21,572 nucleotides of DNA, taken from positions 1 to 21,572 of the forward strand of contig JAUWTT010000010.1 of assembly GCA_030614585.1 (NCBI GenBank), given 5' to 3'. Every line of letters begins with the position of its first letter. Within the stretch, counting starts at the first letter, position 1. Source of the stretch: Acidobacteriota bacterium (GTDB lineage: Bacteria; Acidobacteriota; UBA6911; RPQK01; JAPXNP01). Of the stretch, positions 15,599-21,572 are shown piece by piece. Below the pieces are notes generated by a model. The model did not search any database. It was not told where the DNA came from and was given only the letters and a program-made list of their open reading frames with translations. The position numbers and the translations under genes are program-made.

Positions 15599-16242
15599 TG
15601 TGCTTCCTGCCTGCTCGCTGTTCTCTGGCTCTTCTTAAACACAAAAAAGGAGAGAACCGCCATCAAGATGACACCTAAGAGAATCAGCCCAACCTTTCCC
15701 ATGTTGTTTTCAATAAAGTGTTTTGTCCACTCTCCATATAAAACTGCCAGAATGCCCCACATAAAGTACCGGATCGACCGTCCGATCGAAACGGCTATGA
15801 GGAACCTCTTAAAAGGAACCTTAAACACTCCCGCCGACAAAACAAACGCCTTGAAGGGCGTCGGTGGGGGCAAAATCGACGGAATTATGATTGCCCAGAG
15901 GCCCCATTTCTGATACTGCTTTTCTATACGTTCCAGTTTCAGTTTCTTGGCACGTCTCTCGATGAATCCTCCGCCCTTCCGACCGAAATAGTAGAGCACG
16001 GAGCAGCCGACGATCGAACCGAGCACTGTCATCAACACATAGTATGCCATGACGTCCCAGGTCTGGCCGGTTGAGAGCACAACAATCAGAAGATCGTTGC
16101 CTTCGGGCACCGACAGAAATGACGAGTCGGCCAACGCCACAAAAAACAATCCGGGGCCGCCCAGGCTCTGCGCCAGGCCGTAAAGGGCCTGCCCGATGGT
16201 GTGTAAGAGCCCGCCAATTCCTTTTCCACTCGTCAGTAACAT
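15595..16242 (-). CDS. DedA/VTT-family membrane protein
   Basis: About 215 residues from the ATG at 16242; a TTG at 16305 would add 21 residues, and the choice is uncertain. Visible family features: GGPGLFFVALADSSFLSVPEGNDLLIVVL near the N-terminus, GSIVGCSVLYYFGRKGG and PSILPPPTPFKAFVLSAGVF, followed by SIGRSIRYFMWGILA and a terminal hydrophobic helix. DedA/VTT proteins are inner-membrane proteins, several of which flip undecaprenyl phosphate or phospholipids; the YqaA-like 'PEGND' form is less studied. First gene of the Lol-like operon, with its stop overlapping the lipoprotein start. The lipid-related neighbours suggest a role in envelope lipid handling. Confidence 0.85.
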   Translation of the reverse strand: MLLTSGKGIGGLLHTIGQALYGLAQSLGGPGLFFVALADSSFLSVPEGNDLLIVVLSTGQTWDVMAYYVLMTVLGSIVGCSVLYYFGRKGGGFIERRAKKLKLERIEKQYQKWGLWAIIIPSILPPPTPFKAFVLSAGVFKVPFKRFLIAVSIGRSIRYFMWGILAVLYGEWTKHFIENNMGKVGLILLGVILMAVLSFFVFKKSQRTASRQEAQ

Positions 16243-16825
16243 AATCCCAAAGTCCTGTAGCCATAACGCACGGTGGTCAAGTAGCAAGAAGTGTGCCAGT
16301 TCCAACCTGCTTCTTCTCTGTTCTCACTTGAAAGACCGGTTCATACAAGGTCTCTCCGCTCGGAAGATGCAATCATATCTCTTTACTTTCCCATAACTTA
16401 ACCGGTTTATACAAACCCGGGAGAGACAACTGAAACTACCCGGACCCACAACCGCAGGGTGGCCTCTCACAAGCCCAGCGCCAAGGTTCACCGGATCAGG
16501 CACCGGCAATCGCTCACCTGAATCGATCCGAAACGCAGCAAATCGCTGCTCAAGATGCAATAATCGTCTACGTCACCGTTGACAGAGTCTTCCGGCTACT
16601 CTGGCGACGTCTTCAAAGATGCGATGACAGGAACGTAACTCCTTGTGCTGCGGGTCCTTGGAAGCTGTCGCTAAATGACCGCGACCGCGAAGGACAGGTA
16701 AGAAAGTTGATATAATACCAGACCTGCCACGGCAATTAACTGAATCTGATGAGAACGTAGAAAGGACGCCGTCCAAGTTTCGCAAAGTTGCGTAAAGCTA
16801 TCATGTGCTCCAGATATCAGTCAAT
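16243..16825. other. Long intergenic region between DedA gene and small plus-strand gene
   Basis: No supported gene in about 580 bases; the few reading frames here have no recognisable protein. Contents: a 14-base direct repeat (ACCGGTTYATACAA) at 16335-16348 and 16401-16414; a minus-strand TATGAT at 16377-16372 that could be the -10 of the DedA operon but has a poor -35; an isolated plus-strand TTGACA at 16579 without a -10; an extended -10 (TGATATAAT) at 16708-16716; and a small CGCAA/TTGCG hairpin near 16785-16796. A structured RNA could hide here, but none was recognised. Confidence 0.5.
16708..16716 (+). promoter_or_regulatory. Candidate extended -10 promoter for the small plus-strand gene
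   Basis: TGATATAAT combines the TGn extension with a perfect TATAAT. The -35 position (around 16688) does not match TTGACA, which is acceptable for an extended -10 promoter. The predicted transcript start near 16723 leaves a leader of about 100 bases before the chosen ATG at 16826. Confidence 0.4.
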
Positions 16826-17248
16826 ATGACCAGGACCCTGCCCTCCGAAGAAATGTCAAGGTTGTTAGCGATCTACCGAGATCACGTGTTGCCCCTGAAG
16901 ACGCGCCAGGTGAAGCTCCTGGGCCGAAAGTGTCAACCGGTTCTGATGAAAACACTTTTGGGATTCGAGCTGCAACTGGGGCGCAAACGGATCACCTGTC
17001 CAGACATGATCACCGCTCGTTATTTGAGAGTCTTTGCCGAACTTGGTGTGAAAACGATCCAGATTCCCTATGACCCCACTCGAACAGGCTTGATTCTTAC
17101 CGAACTGGAAGAGAGTTTCGCCAATATGAAGCAGGTAGTTAAGGAAGGGGTTGCAGGGGAGAGGGCTCCCCGTAGACACGTCCAGCGTGTCTACGGGAAG
17201 ATTAGGGCCGGGTTGGTCAAGAGTGAAAGCGAAATCCTGGAGAGCTGA
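16826..17248 (+). CDS. Hypothetical protein, unrecognised family
   Basis: About 140 residues from the ATG at 16826; a GTG at 16805 or an ATG at 16853 (GAAGAA just before it) are alternatives, and no strong ribosome binding site decides. I do not recognise the family. The sequence looks like a genuine folded soluble protein: amphipathic N-terminal helices (LLAIYRDHVLPLKTRQVKLLGRK), a middle with two Cys (RKCQ, ITCPD) and a final helix (ELEESFANMKQVVKEG). There is no signal peptide or membrane helix. The last ~30 codons run through a palindromic hairpin (17169-17197) and are rich in Arg and Gly, so the native C-terminus may have been replaced or extended by repeat DNA. It stands alone, convergent with dnaK. 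Confidence 0.55.
   Translation: MTRTLPSEEMSRLLAIYRDHVLPLKTRQVKLLGRKCQPVLMKTLLGFELQLGRKRITCPDMITARYLRVFAELGVKTIQIPYDPTRTGLILTELEESFANMKQVVKEGVAGERAPRRHVQRVYGKIRAGLVKSESEILES
17169..17197. repeat. Perfect 12-bp palindromic hairpin
   Basis: CCCGTAGACACG (17169-17180) and CGTGTCTACGGG (17186-17197) are exact reverse complements around a 5-base loop TCCAG. The stem is G+C-rich without a following T tract, so it is not a classic terminator. The form resembles dispersed palindromic elements (REP-like). It lies inside the 3' end of the small hypothetical gene. Confidence 0.8.
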
Positions 17249-17362
17249 CTCGAAGCTTGAGATTCGTTTCGGATTTCGAGCTTCGAGCTTCGGATCTTGG
17301 CGGCCCCTTTTGGGCAATACGCCCTGGAAACCCAGTCTCGAGCCACATGAGCGACTCCTCAA
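17249..17362. repeat. Degenerate repeat patch between the hypothetical gene and dnaK
   Basis: Convergent intergenic DNA. Positions 17272-17304 carry GATTTCGAGCTTCGAGCTTCGG and then ATCTT, with a direct doubling of CGAGCTT. This aligns loosely with 6396-6432 in the fmt-rsmB gap (GATTTCG, GC, TC, CTTCGG, TCTT in the same order), suggesting one decayed repeat family. No T-tract terminator was found for either gene. Confidence 0.45.
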
Positions 17363-19279
17363 TCATTTCTTTTCGTCGACATCCACGTATTCAGCATCGA
17401 TCACTTCATCGTCTTCTTGATCGGAACTTGCTTGAGCCTGACCATCTCCTTCAGGAGCTCCAGGCTGGGCATCTTGCGGAGCCGCCGACTGGTACATCGC
17501 TTCCGCCAACTTATGCGAAGCTTGAGTCAACTCTTCAACCGCCGTATTGATGTTGTCTATCCCGCCTTCTTCGATAGCCTTCTTCGTCTTCTCGATGGCA
17601 CTCTCGATCCGCTGGGCATCGGCCTCACTGATCTTATCCTTGTTCTCGCGCATCAACTTCTCGCTGCTGTAGACAAGGTTATCAGCCCGGTTCCGAGCTT
17701 CGATTTCGTCCTTGATCTTCCGGTCTTCATCAGCATGGGAATCCGCGGATTCGACCATGTCCTGGATTTCGGTATCGGAAAGCCCGCTGGATCCCGTGAT
17801 TGTGATCTTTTGCTCCTGCCCGGTCCCTCTGTCCTTGGCATGGACATTCAAGATTCCATTCGCATCGATGTCGAAGGTCACTTCAACCTGCGGGACACCT
17901 CGCGGTGACGGAGGGATGCCCACAAGATGAAACTTCCCCAACGACTTATTATCCCTGGCCATGGGTCTTTCACCCTGCATGATATTGATCTCAACAGAAG
18001 TTTGATTATCGGCGGCTGTCGAAAAGACCTCACTTTTTCGAGTGGGGATGGTCGTGTTCCGAGCGATCAGGACTGTGTTGACTCCTCCCAGAGTCTCAAT
18101 TCCCAGAGACAGCGGCGTAACATCCAGCAGCAGGACGTCTTTGACGTCACCGCCCAGGACGCCGGCCTGTATCGCCGCACCAATCGCAACCACTTCGTCA
18201 GGATTCACGCCCCTGTGAGGTTCCCTGTTGAAGAACTCCTTAACCATCTGCTGGATCCGCGGGATTCGGGTCGAACCACCGACGAGCACTACTTCGTCGA
18301 TCTCAGCGGAACTCAGTTCCGCATCTTCCATAGCCCTTTTGCACGGTTCCAGAGTCTTTTCCAGAATGTCTTCTACCAGCTGCTCAAACTTTGAACGTGA
18401 CAGCTTGAGATTAAGATGCTTGGGTCCGCTTGCATCGGCGGTGACGAAGGGCAGATTGATCTCGGTCTCTTGGGCGGACGAAAGCTCCATCTTCGCCTTC
18501 TCGGCGGCTTCTCTGAGCCTCTGAAGGGCCATCTTATCTGTCGAGAGATCGATCCCCTGGTCACGCTTGAATTCGTCGATTATCCAATTGATGATCCGCT
18601 GATCCAGATTGTCTCCACCCAAGTGAGTATCCCCATTGGTGGACTTAACTTCTACAACACCTTCTCCGACTTCCAGGATCGAGATGTCAAACGTTCCACC
18701 TCCGAAGTCGAATACGGCTATCGTTTCGTCACCCTTCTTGTCCAACCCATAGGCGAGCGCTGCCGCTGTAGGCTCGTTGACTAAACGCAGTACTTCCAGA
18801 CCGGCAATGCGGCCGGCATCCTTCGTCGCCTGCCTCTGCGAGTCGTTGAAGTAAGCGGGAACAGTGATCACGGCTTGAGTCACCTTCTCGCCGAGGTAAT
18901 CTTCTGCAGCCTCTTTCAGTTTCTGCAGTATCCTGGCCGAGATCTCAGGTGGTGACAGCACCTTACCAGAAACTTCAACAGCAGCATCCCCGTTCTCGGT
19001 CTGAGTCACCTTGTAGGGCACCATCGTGATCTCTTCACTAACCTCACCGATCTTTCGGCCCATGAAACGCTTGATCGAGTAAACGGTATTCTCGGGGTTC
19101 GTCACGGCCTGGCGCTTGGCGACCTGGCCAACCAGCCGTTCGCCATTCTTGGTGACCGCTACGACTGAAGGGGTCGTGCGACCACCCTCGGGGTTTGTGA
19201 TGACCGTTGGGTCTCCACCTTCCATCACCGCTACGACGGAGTTTGTAGTCCCGAGATCAATACCAATTATCTTTCCCAT
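17363..19279 (-). CDS. dnaK: Molecular chaperone DnaK (Hsp70)
   Basis: 638-residue ATP-dependent chaperone, full length. The nucleotide-binding domain shows GIDLGTTNSVVAVMEGG at the N-terminus, AVFDFGGGTFDISILE, and VVLVGGSTRIPRIQQMV. The linker/substrate-binding junction is VLLLDVTPLSLGIETLGG, followed by the substrate domain (ITITGSSGLSD) and a helical lid. The C-terminal tail is acidic and ends EVIDAEYVDVDEKK, as in bacterial DnaK. ATG at 19279 with AGGAGG seven bases upstream, a strong site. grpE and dnaJ are not adjacent in this window. A good sigma70-type promoter lies about 80-110 bases upstream. Confidence 0.98.
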   Translation of the reverse strand: MGKIIGIDLGTTNSVVAVMEGGDPTVITNPEGGRTTPSVVAVTKNGERLVGQVAKRQAVTNPENTVYSIKRFMGRKIGEVSEEITMVPYKVTQTENGDAAVEVSGKVLSPPEISARILQKLKEAAEDYLGEKVTQAVITVPAYFNDSQRQATKDAGRIAGLEVLRLVNEPTAAALAYGLDKKGDETIAVFDFGGGTFDISILEVGEGVVEVKSTNGDTHLGGDNLDQRIINWIIDEFKRDQGIDLSTDKMALQRLREAAEKAKMELSSAQETEINLPFVTADASGPKHLNLKLSRSKFEQLVEDILEKTLEPCKRAMEDAELSSAEIDEVVLVGGSTRIPRIQQMVKEFFNREPHRGVNPDEVVAIGAAIQAGVLGGDVKDVLLLDVTPLSLGIETLGGVNTVLIARNTTIPTRKSEVFSTAADNQTSVEINIMQGERPMARDNKSLGKFHLVGIPPSPRGVPQVEVTFDIDANGILNVHAKDRGTGQEQKITITGSSGLSDTEIQDMVESADSHADEDRKIKDEIEARNRADNLVYSSEKLMRENKDKISEADAQRIESAIEKTKKAIEEGGIDNINTAVEELTQASHKLAEAMYQSAAPQDAQPGAPEGDGQAQASSDQEDDEVIDAEYVDVDEKK

Positions 19280-19361
19280 TAAGTTCCTCCTAACAATCTG
19301 ATGTTCTTCACATCTATAGGTCTTAAGTTTCTAATTTTCAAAGGCTTTCAATGCAATTGAA

Positions 19362-19390
19362 CATATAAGATCGACATTGGACGCTGTCAA
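19362..19390 (-). promoter_or_regulatory. dnaK: Sigma70-type promoter for dnaK
   Basis: On the minus strand TTGACA (19390-19385) and TATATG (19367-19362) are separated by exactly 17 bases: a perfect -35 and a five-of-six -10. The expected start near 19355 gives a leader of about 75 bases. No sigma32-type CTTGAA/CCCCAT pair and no CIRCE element were found. A 15-base palindrome, TTCAATTGCATTGAA (19361-19347), lies at the predicted transcription start and could be an operator. Confidence 0.65.
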
Positions 19391-19503
19391 GCAGGGCAGC
19401 GACCCAAATCGCATCTCCCGAAAGTTGGTTGAGAAAATCACTCGACGAGGCAGGATCGGACCCGGGTCATTCAATTCTTCTCGAACTGAAAAACCCGAAA
19501 TGG

Positions 19504-20439
19504 TCAGTAGACCAGATACTTCCTGTGGGAAACCTTGCATTTCTCTCGTTTCAGTTTCAGTTCCACTTCATGATCACTGACCTTCTTGTCGGGGTGAACG
19601 TAGAATCCGATGGTGTAACTATTCTGCAGGCTCCCCTTCAGTTCAGTAAACAACTCGTCCAGATAGGCGTACTCCCCAACCACCAGAGCTTTCCCGCCGG
19701 TTTCTTTCACCAGATTACGAAAGAAGTAGCGGTTCATCTTCTCAGTAAAGGAATGACCTATCCCAGAAACAAAACGGGGAGCATACGAAATCACGTAGAG
19801 CTCAATATCCACGTTTCTCAGCATCAATTGGTACTCTTCGAGATTCCCATACGATTCTCGGTCAATTGTAGTCGTAAAAAGGACCATCACTTTGCGCTTC
19901 TCCGAACGGTCTCGCAAGAGGTCCACCCCCCGCCCTATAACCCGCCCGACCTCGATATCGTCGAACATGACTCCCGTGAAGTTCAGCTGCATGCTATTCA
20001 TTGCGTACAGAATCAACTCGCCCTGGTCCGTGAAGGGCTGAAGAATCTCCACTTCCTTAAAGAACTCGCCCAGTAAGACACTCCCACTTCCCGTGAGAGG
20101 CCCAAAGAAGTCGTAAGTCATTTCGTAACGGATTCGGTCTATCGGATTGACGCGCCCCGCCTGCGGCATGCTGATCGCAAAGTGCGCTGTCCGCGGGCTG
20201 TTCTCCAAGAGAAAGACATACGCTGTAGTAATGTCCCGAAACCCAAAGAAACCGATTTCTACAAGTTCACCGTCCAACTTGAACTCGATTTCGTCCTGAT
20301 CAAGATCTCGGACAAAAATGTTGTGCCTGTTCTTTGCCACGAAACTCAGGTATCGGATTTCCTTTCCGAAGGAAAACGTCGCAAAAAGGGGAATTGCCAG
20401 AAGAATCGAAAGAAGGACTACCGGAGTGCTTCGTTTCAT
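19504..20439 (-). CDS. Secreted VWFA-related domain protein
   Basis: 311-residue exported protein with signal peptide 1-25 (PVVLLSILLAIPLFATFSFG). It follows the acidobacterial VWFA-related pattern: a short N-terminal beta domain (IFVRDLDQDEIEFKLDGELVEIGFF, equivalent to the usual 'V-x-D-L-x-x-x-D-F-x-V-x-E-D-G' block), a Rossmann-like VWA core (YVFLLENSPRT ... KVMVLFTTTIDRES ... VDIELYVISYAP) and a final beta segment (YTIGFYVHPDKK...VELKLKREKCKV). The metal-binding MIDAS motif D-x-S-x-S is replaced by E79-N-S81-P-R, so metal binding is doubtful. ATG at 20439 without a Shine-Dalgarno site but with GATAAT six bases upstream. Same strand as dnaK, 224 bases away; function unknown. Confidence 0.75.
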   Translation of the reverse strand: MKRSTPVVLLSILLAIPLFATFSFGKEIRYLSFVAKNRHNIFVRDLDQDEIEFKLDGELVEIGFFGFRDITTAYVFLLENSPRTAHFAISMPQAGRVNPIDRIRYEMTYDFFGPLTGSGSVLLGEFFKEVEILQPFTDQGELILYAMNSMQLNFTGVMFDDIEVGRVIGRGVDLLRDRSEKRKVMVLFTTTIDRESYGNLEEYQLMLRNVDIELYVISYAPRFVSGIGHSFTEKMNRYFFRNLVKETGGKALVVGEYAYLDELFTELKGSLQNSYTIGFYVHPDKKVSDHEVELKLKREKCKVSHRKYLVY

Positions 20440-20445
20440 GGGGCT

Positions 20446-20451
20446 ATTATC
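20446..20451 (-). promoter_or_regulatory. Possible -10 element placing a leaderless start on the VWFA-related gene
   Basis: GATAAT on the minus strand ends six bases before the ATG at 20439, so transcription would begin at or next to the start codon. No Shine-Dalgarno site is present. No -35 match was found 17 bases upstream. The rest of 20452-20676 holds a GAAAAGCTTTTC palindrome (20484-20495) and an imperfect CGACA/TGTCG hairpin near 20601-20628, but no gene. Confidence 0.3.
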
Positions 20452-20676
20452 GCGCTTTTCTCCGGGGCCTGCTCATTGAGGCGGAAAAGCTTTTCACCTG
20501 CGGTAGGTAGACCGTGGCAGCTAAAGCGTGGTGCTTCGACCCACAACACTCACTAACTCGCTACTTCCGCTGCGAACCAGCGCACAGCTGTGACTCTCTT
20601 TCGACAGCATGAACAGTTCTGTTTTGTCGCCTGCTTGACGTTTACAATGAGGCAGTTTTCCAGCCGGAATCGAGTG

Positions 20677-20811
20677 CTACCCTTTCCGCAACTCAGAAGC
20701 AAGGGCCTCAAGGTCCCTCTGCAGATCTCGCTGTCTTTTATGAAGGAAGACAATGTAGGCAAAAATCAGGGTCCAAAGAATCGCGTATCCAAGAAAAAGG
20801 TACCAGTTCAC
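20677..20811 (-). CDS. ccmD: CcmD-like heme exporter small subunit
   Basis: 44-residue membrane protein starting at a GTG (20811) two bases after the ccmC stop, with AGGAG about nine bases upstream. One membrane helix (WYLFLGYAILWTLIFAYIVF) is followed by a basic, charged cytoplasmic helix (LHKRQRDLQRDLEALASELR), the standard CcmD layout including the Tyr-hydrophobic-Trp pattern. In known systems CcmD stabilises the CcmC-CcmE heme complex and helps release holo-CcmE. The size, topology and position directly after ccmC make the call firm even though the protein is tiny. Confidence 0.85.
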   Translation of the reverse strand: MNWYLFLGYAILWTLIFAYIVFLHKRQRDLQRDLEALASELRKG

Positions 20812-20813
20812 AA

Positions 20814-21545
20814 TCAAGCTCTCCTTTGATCAACAACATCTTGTGCCAGTTGCGCTGCAACCACTCGATTTAGCCGCATCGCCGCCCTGAAAAGGATCAG
20901 AAAGGTAAGAGCACAGAAACAGGCAACAACAGTCAGAATCAAGACTTGAAGCATTCGTGGTTCCAGATTAGCCCCGGTACTTGTTATGACAACCGGATGG
21001 ATGGTTCGCCACCACCGGATTGACATCCACACGAGTGGAACATCCAGAAAACCGATAATCCCAAAGACAGCACAGAACCTATATCGCTTGTCCCCTTCCG
21101 GAAGACTCGAACGCAGGATCATATAGGACATATAGATCAGCCACAGAACCAGCGTCGTCATAACCCGCGGGTCTCCCCAGGGAAACCATGTATTCCAGAC
21201 CGGCTTAGCCCAGACGGGGCCAGTCGTGAGCACGATGGTCGTAAACAGAACACCCACCTCAACAGAAGCAACAGCCAACTGATCCCAAATAATCTGGCGG
21301 CGTTTCAGATAGATAATGCCCGAAACAAAAACCACGAAGAACGCAAAGAAGGCGTTGAAGGCCGCTCCCACATGAAAATAGAAGATCCTTTGAACTTCTC
21401 CCATAACGCGCTCAGTCGGGGCATACACGAAGGTCCCGTAAAGCGCCATAAGGACAAGAACCAGTAAAGGAATACGTAGCCATCCCGCAACTTGAAGCCA
21501 TCGAGATGCGGTTTTCAGTTCAGGATAGGCTTCAACATCTTGCAT
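20814..21545 (-). CDS. ccmC: Heme exporter protein CcmC (cytochrome c maturation)
   Basis: 243-residue inner-membrane protein that presents heme to CcmE on the periplasmic side. Six hydrophobic segments are visible. The two heme-ligand histidines are H58 in VQRIFYFHVGAA and H183 in WWRTIHP (E. coli H60 and H184). The tryptophan-rich WWD loop lies between, as GPVWAKPVWNTWFPWGDPRVMTT; it has 'WGDPR' where many CcmC have 'WDxR', an apparent one-residue insertion. The ATG at 21545 is chosen; a GTG at 21563 would add six residues, but the TATAAT at 21558-21553 lies between the two. Downstream it is coupled to ccmD. Other ccm genes would lie beyond the window edge. Confidence 0.92.
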   Translation of the reverse strand: MQDVEAYPELKTASRWLQVAGWLRIPLLVLVLMALYGTFVYAPTERVMGEVQRIFYFHVGAAFNAFFAFFVVFVSGIIYLKRRQIIWDQLAVASVEVGVLFTTIVLTTGPVWAKPVWNTWFPWGDPRVMTTLVLWLIYMSYMILRSSLPEGDKRYRFCAVFGIIGFLDVPLVWMSIRWWRTIHPVVITSTGANLEPRMLQVLILTVVACFCALTFLILFRAAMRLNRVVAAQLAQDVVDQRRA

Positions 21546-21552
21546 AGCGCGG

Positions 21553-21558
21553 ATTATA
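21553..21558 (-). promoter_or_regulatory. Perfect TATAAT seven bases before the ccmC ATG
   Basis: TATAAT on the minus strand (21558-21553) leaves seven bases before the ATG at 21545, the spacing expected for a leaderless transcript. No Shine-Dalgarno site precedes the ATG. The -35 position falls outside the window, so this cannot be completed here, and ccmC is often read as part of a longer ccm operon. Confidence 0.35.
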
Positions 21559-21572
21559 CGCACAATTCAATC

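Noticed and set aside
16579..16584. Plus-strand TTGACA as a -35 box
   Set aside because: No -10-like hexamer occurs 15-19 bases downstream.
16573..16785. Minus-strand frame of 70 codons in the intergenic region
   Set aside because: No ribosome binding site, no recognisable protein pattern, and it overlaps the candidate promoter of the plus-strand gene.
19280..19503. CIRCE element (TTAGCACTC-N9-GAGTGCTAA) before dnaK
   Set aside because: Read on both strands; nothing close to either arm is present.
20484..20495. GAAAAGCTTTTC palindrome as an operator or terminator
   Set aside because: A-T-rich 12-base palindromes of this kind arise easily by chance; there is no loop for a hairpin and no second copy was found.

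Overview
The window reads as chromosomal core DNA of a diderm (outer-membrane) bacterium, most likely Acidobacteriota or a close relative. This is an inference from gene content. The pointers are a VWFA-related secreted protein of the type abundant in acidobacteria, a small one-helix protein with a 'GSWQYD...FIFLTPRS' core that I associate with that phylum, and BamD, Mla-type, Lol-like and Ccm genes. Base composition looks moderate (about 50% G+C by eye). No tRNA, rRNA, insertion sequence, CRISPR array or phage gene was seen.

Layout. (1) Positions 1-7936, minus strand, read right to left: def, fmt, rsmB, a three-PASTA membrane protein, rpe, bamD, a response regulator and valS (cut by the window edge). 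This run joins protein N-terminal formylation/deformylation, rRNA methylation, central carbon metabolism and outer-membrane assembly. Most junctions overlap or are separated by a few bases, but 208 bp of repeat-like sequence separates fmt from rsmB, and valS probably has its own promoter. (2) Positions 8180-11760, plus strand: an Mla-type lipid transport operon (MlaE permease, MlaF ATPase broken by a one-base frameshift, a large MCE protein) followed by a CDP-alcohol phosphatidyltransferase. (3) Positions 11872-16242, minus strand, convergent with the Mla operon: a DedA-family protein, a LolB-like lipoprotein, a MacB/LolC-type permease, a LolD-type ATPase, a one-helix membrane protein and a LolA-like carrier. 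Together they look like a compact lipoprotein export route. (4) Positions 16243-17362: a long intergenic stretch, one small unrecognised plus-strand gene, a palindromic hairpin inside its 3' end and a degenerate repeat patch. (5) Positions 17363-20439, minus strand: dnaK with a strong sigma70-type promoter, preceded by a secreted VWFA-related protein. (6) Positions 20677-21545, minus strand: ccmC and a 44-codon ccmD, cytochrome c maturation.

The central theme is envelope traffic. BamD inserts outer-membrane proteins, the Mla operon moves phospholipids, and the facing Lol-like operon probably moves lipoproteins. The most unusual structures are the MCE protein, whose MCE domain appears split by a long coiled coil and which ends in 34-residue repeats, and the self-contained Lol-like island with an extra one-helix protein.
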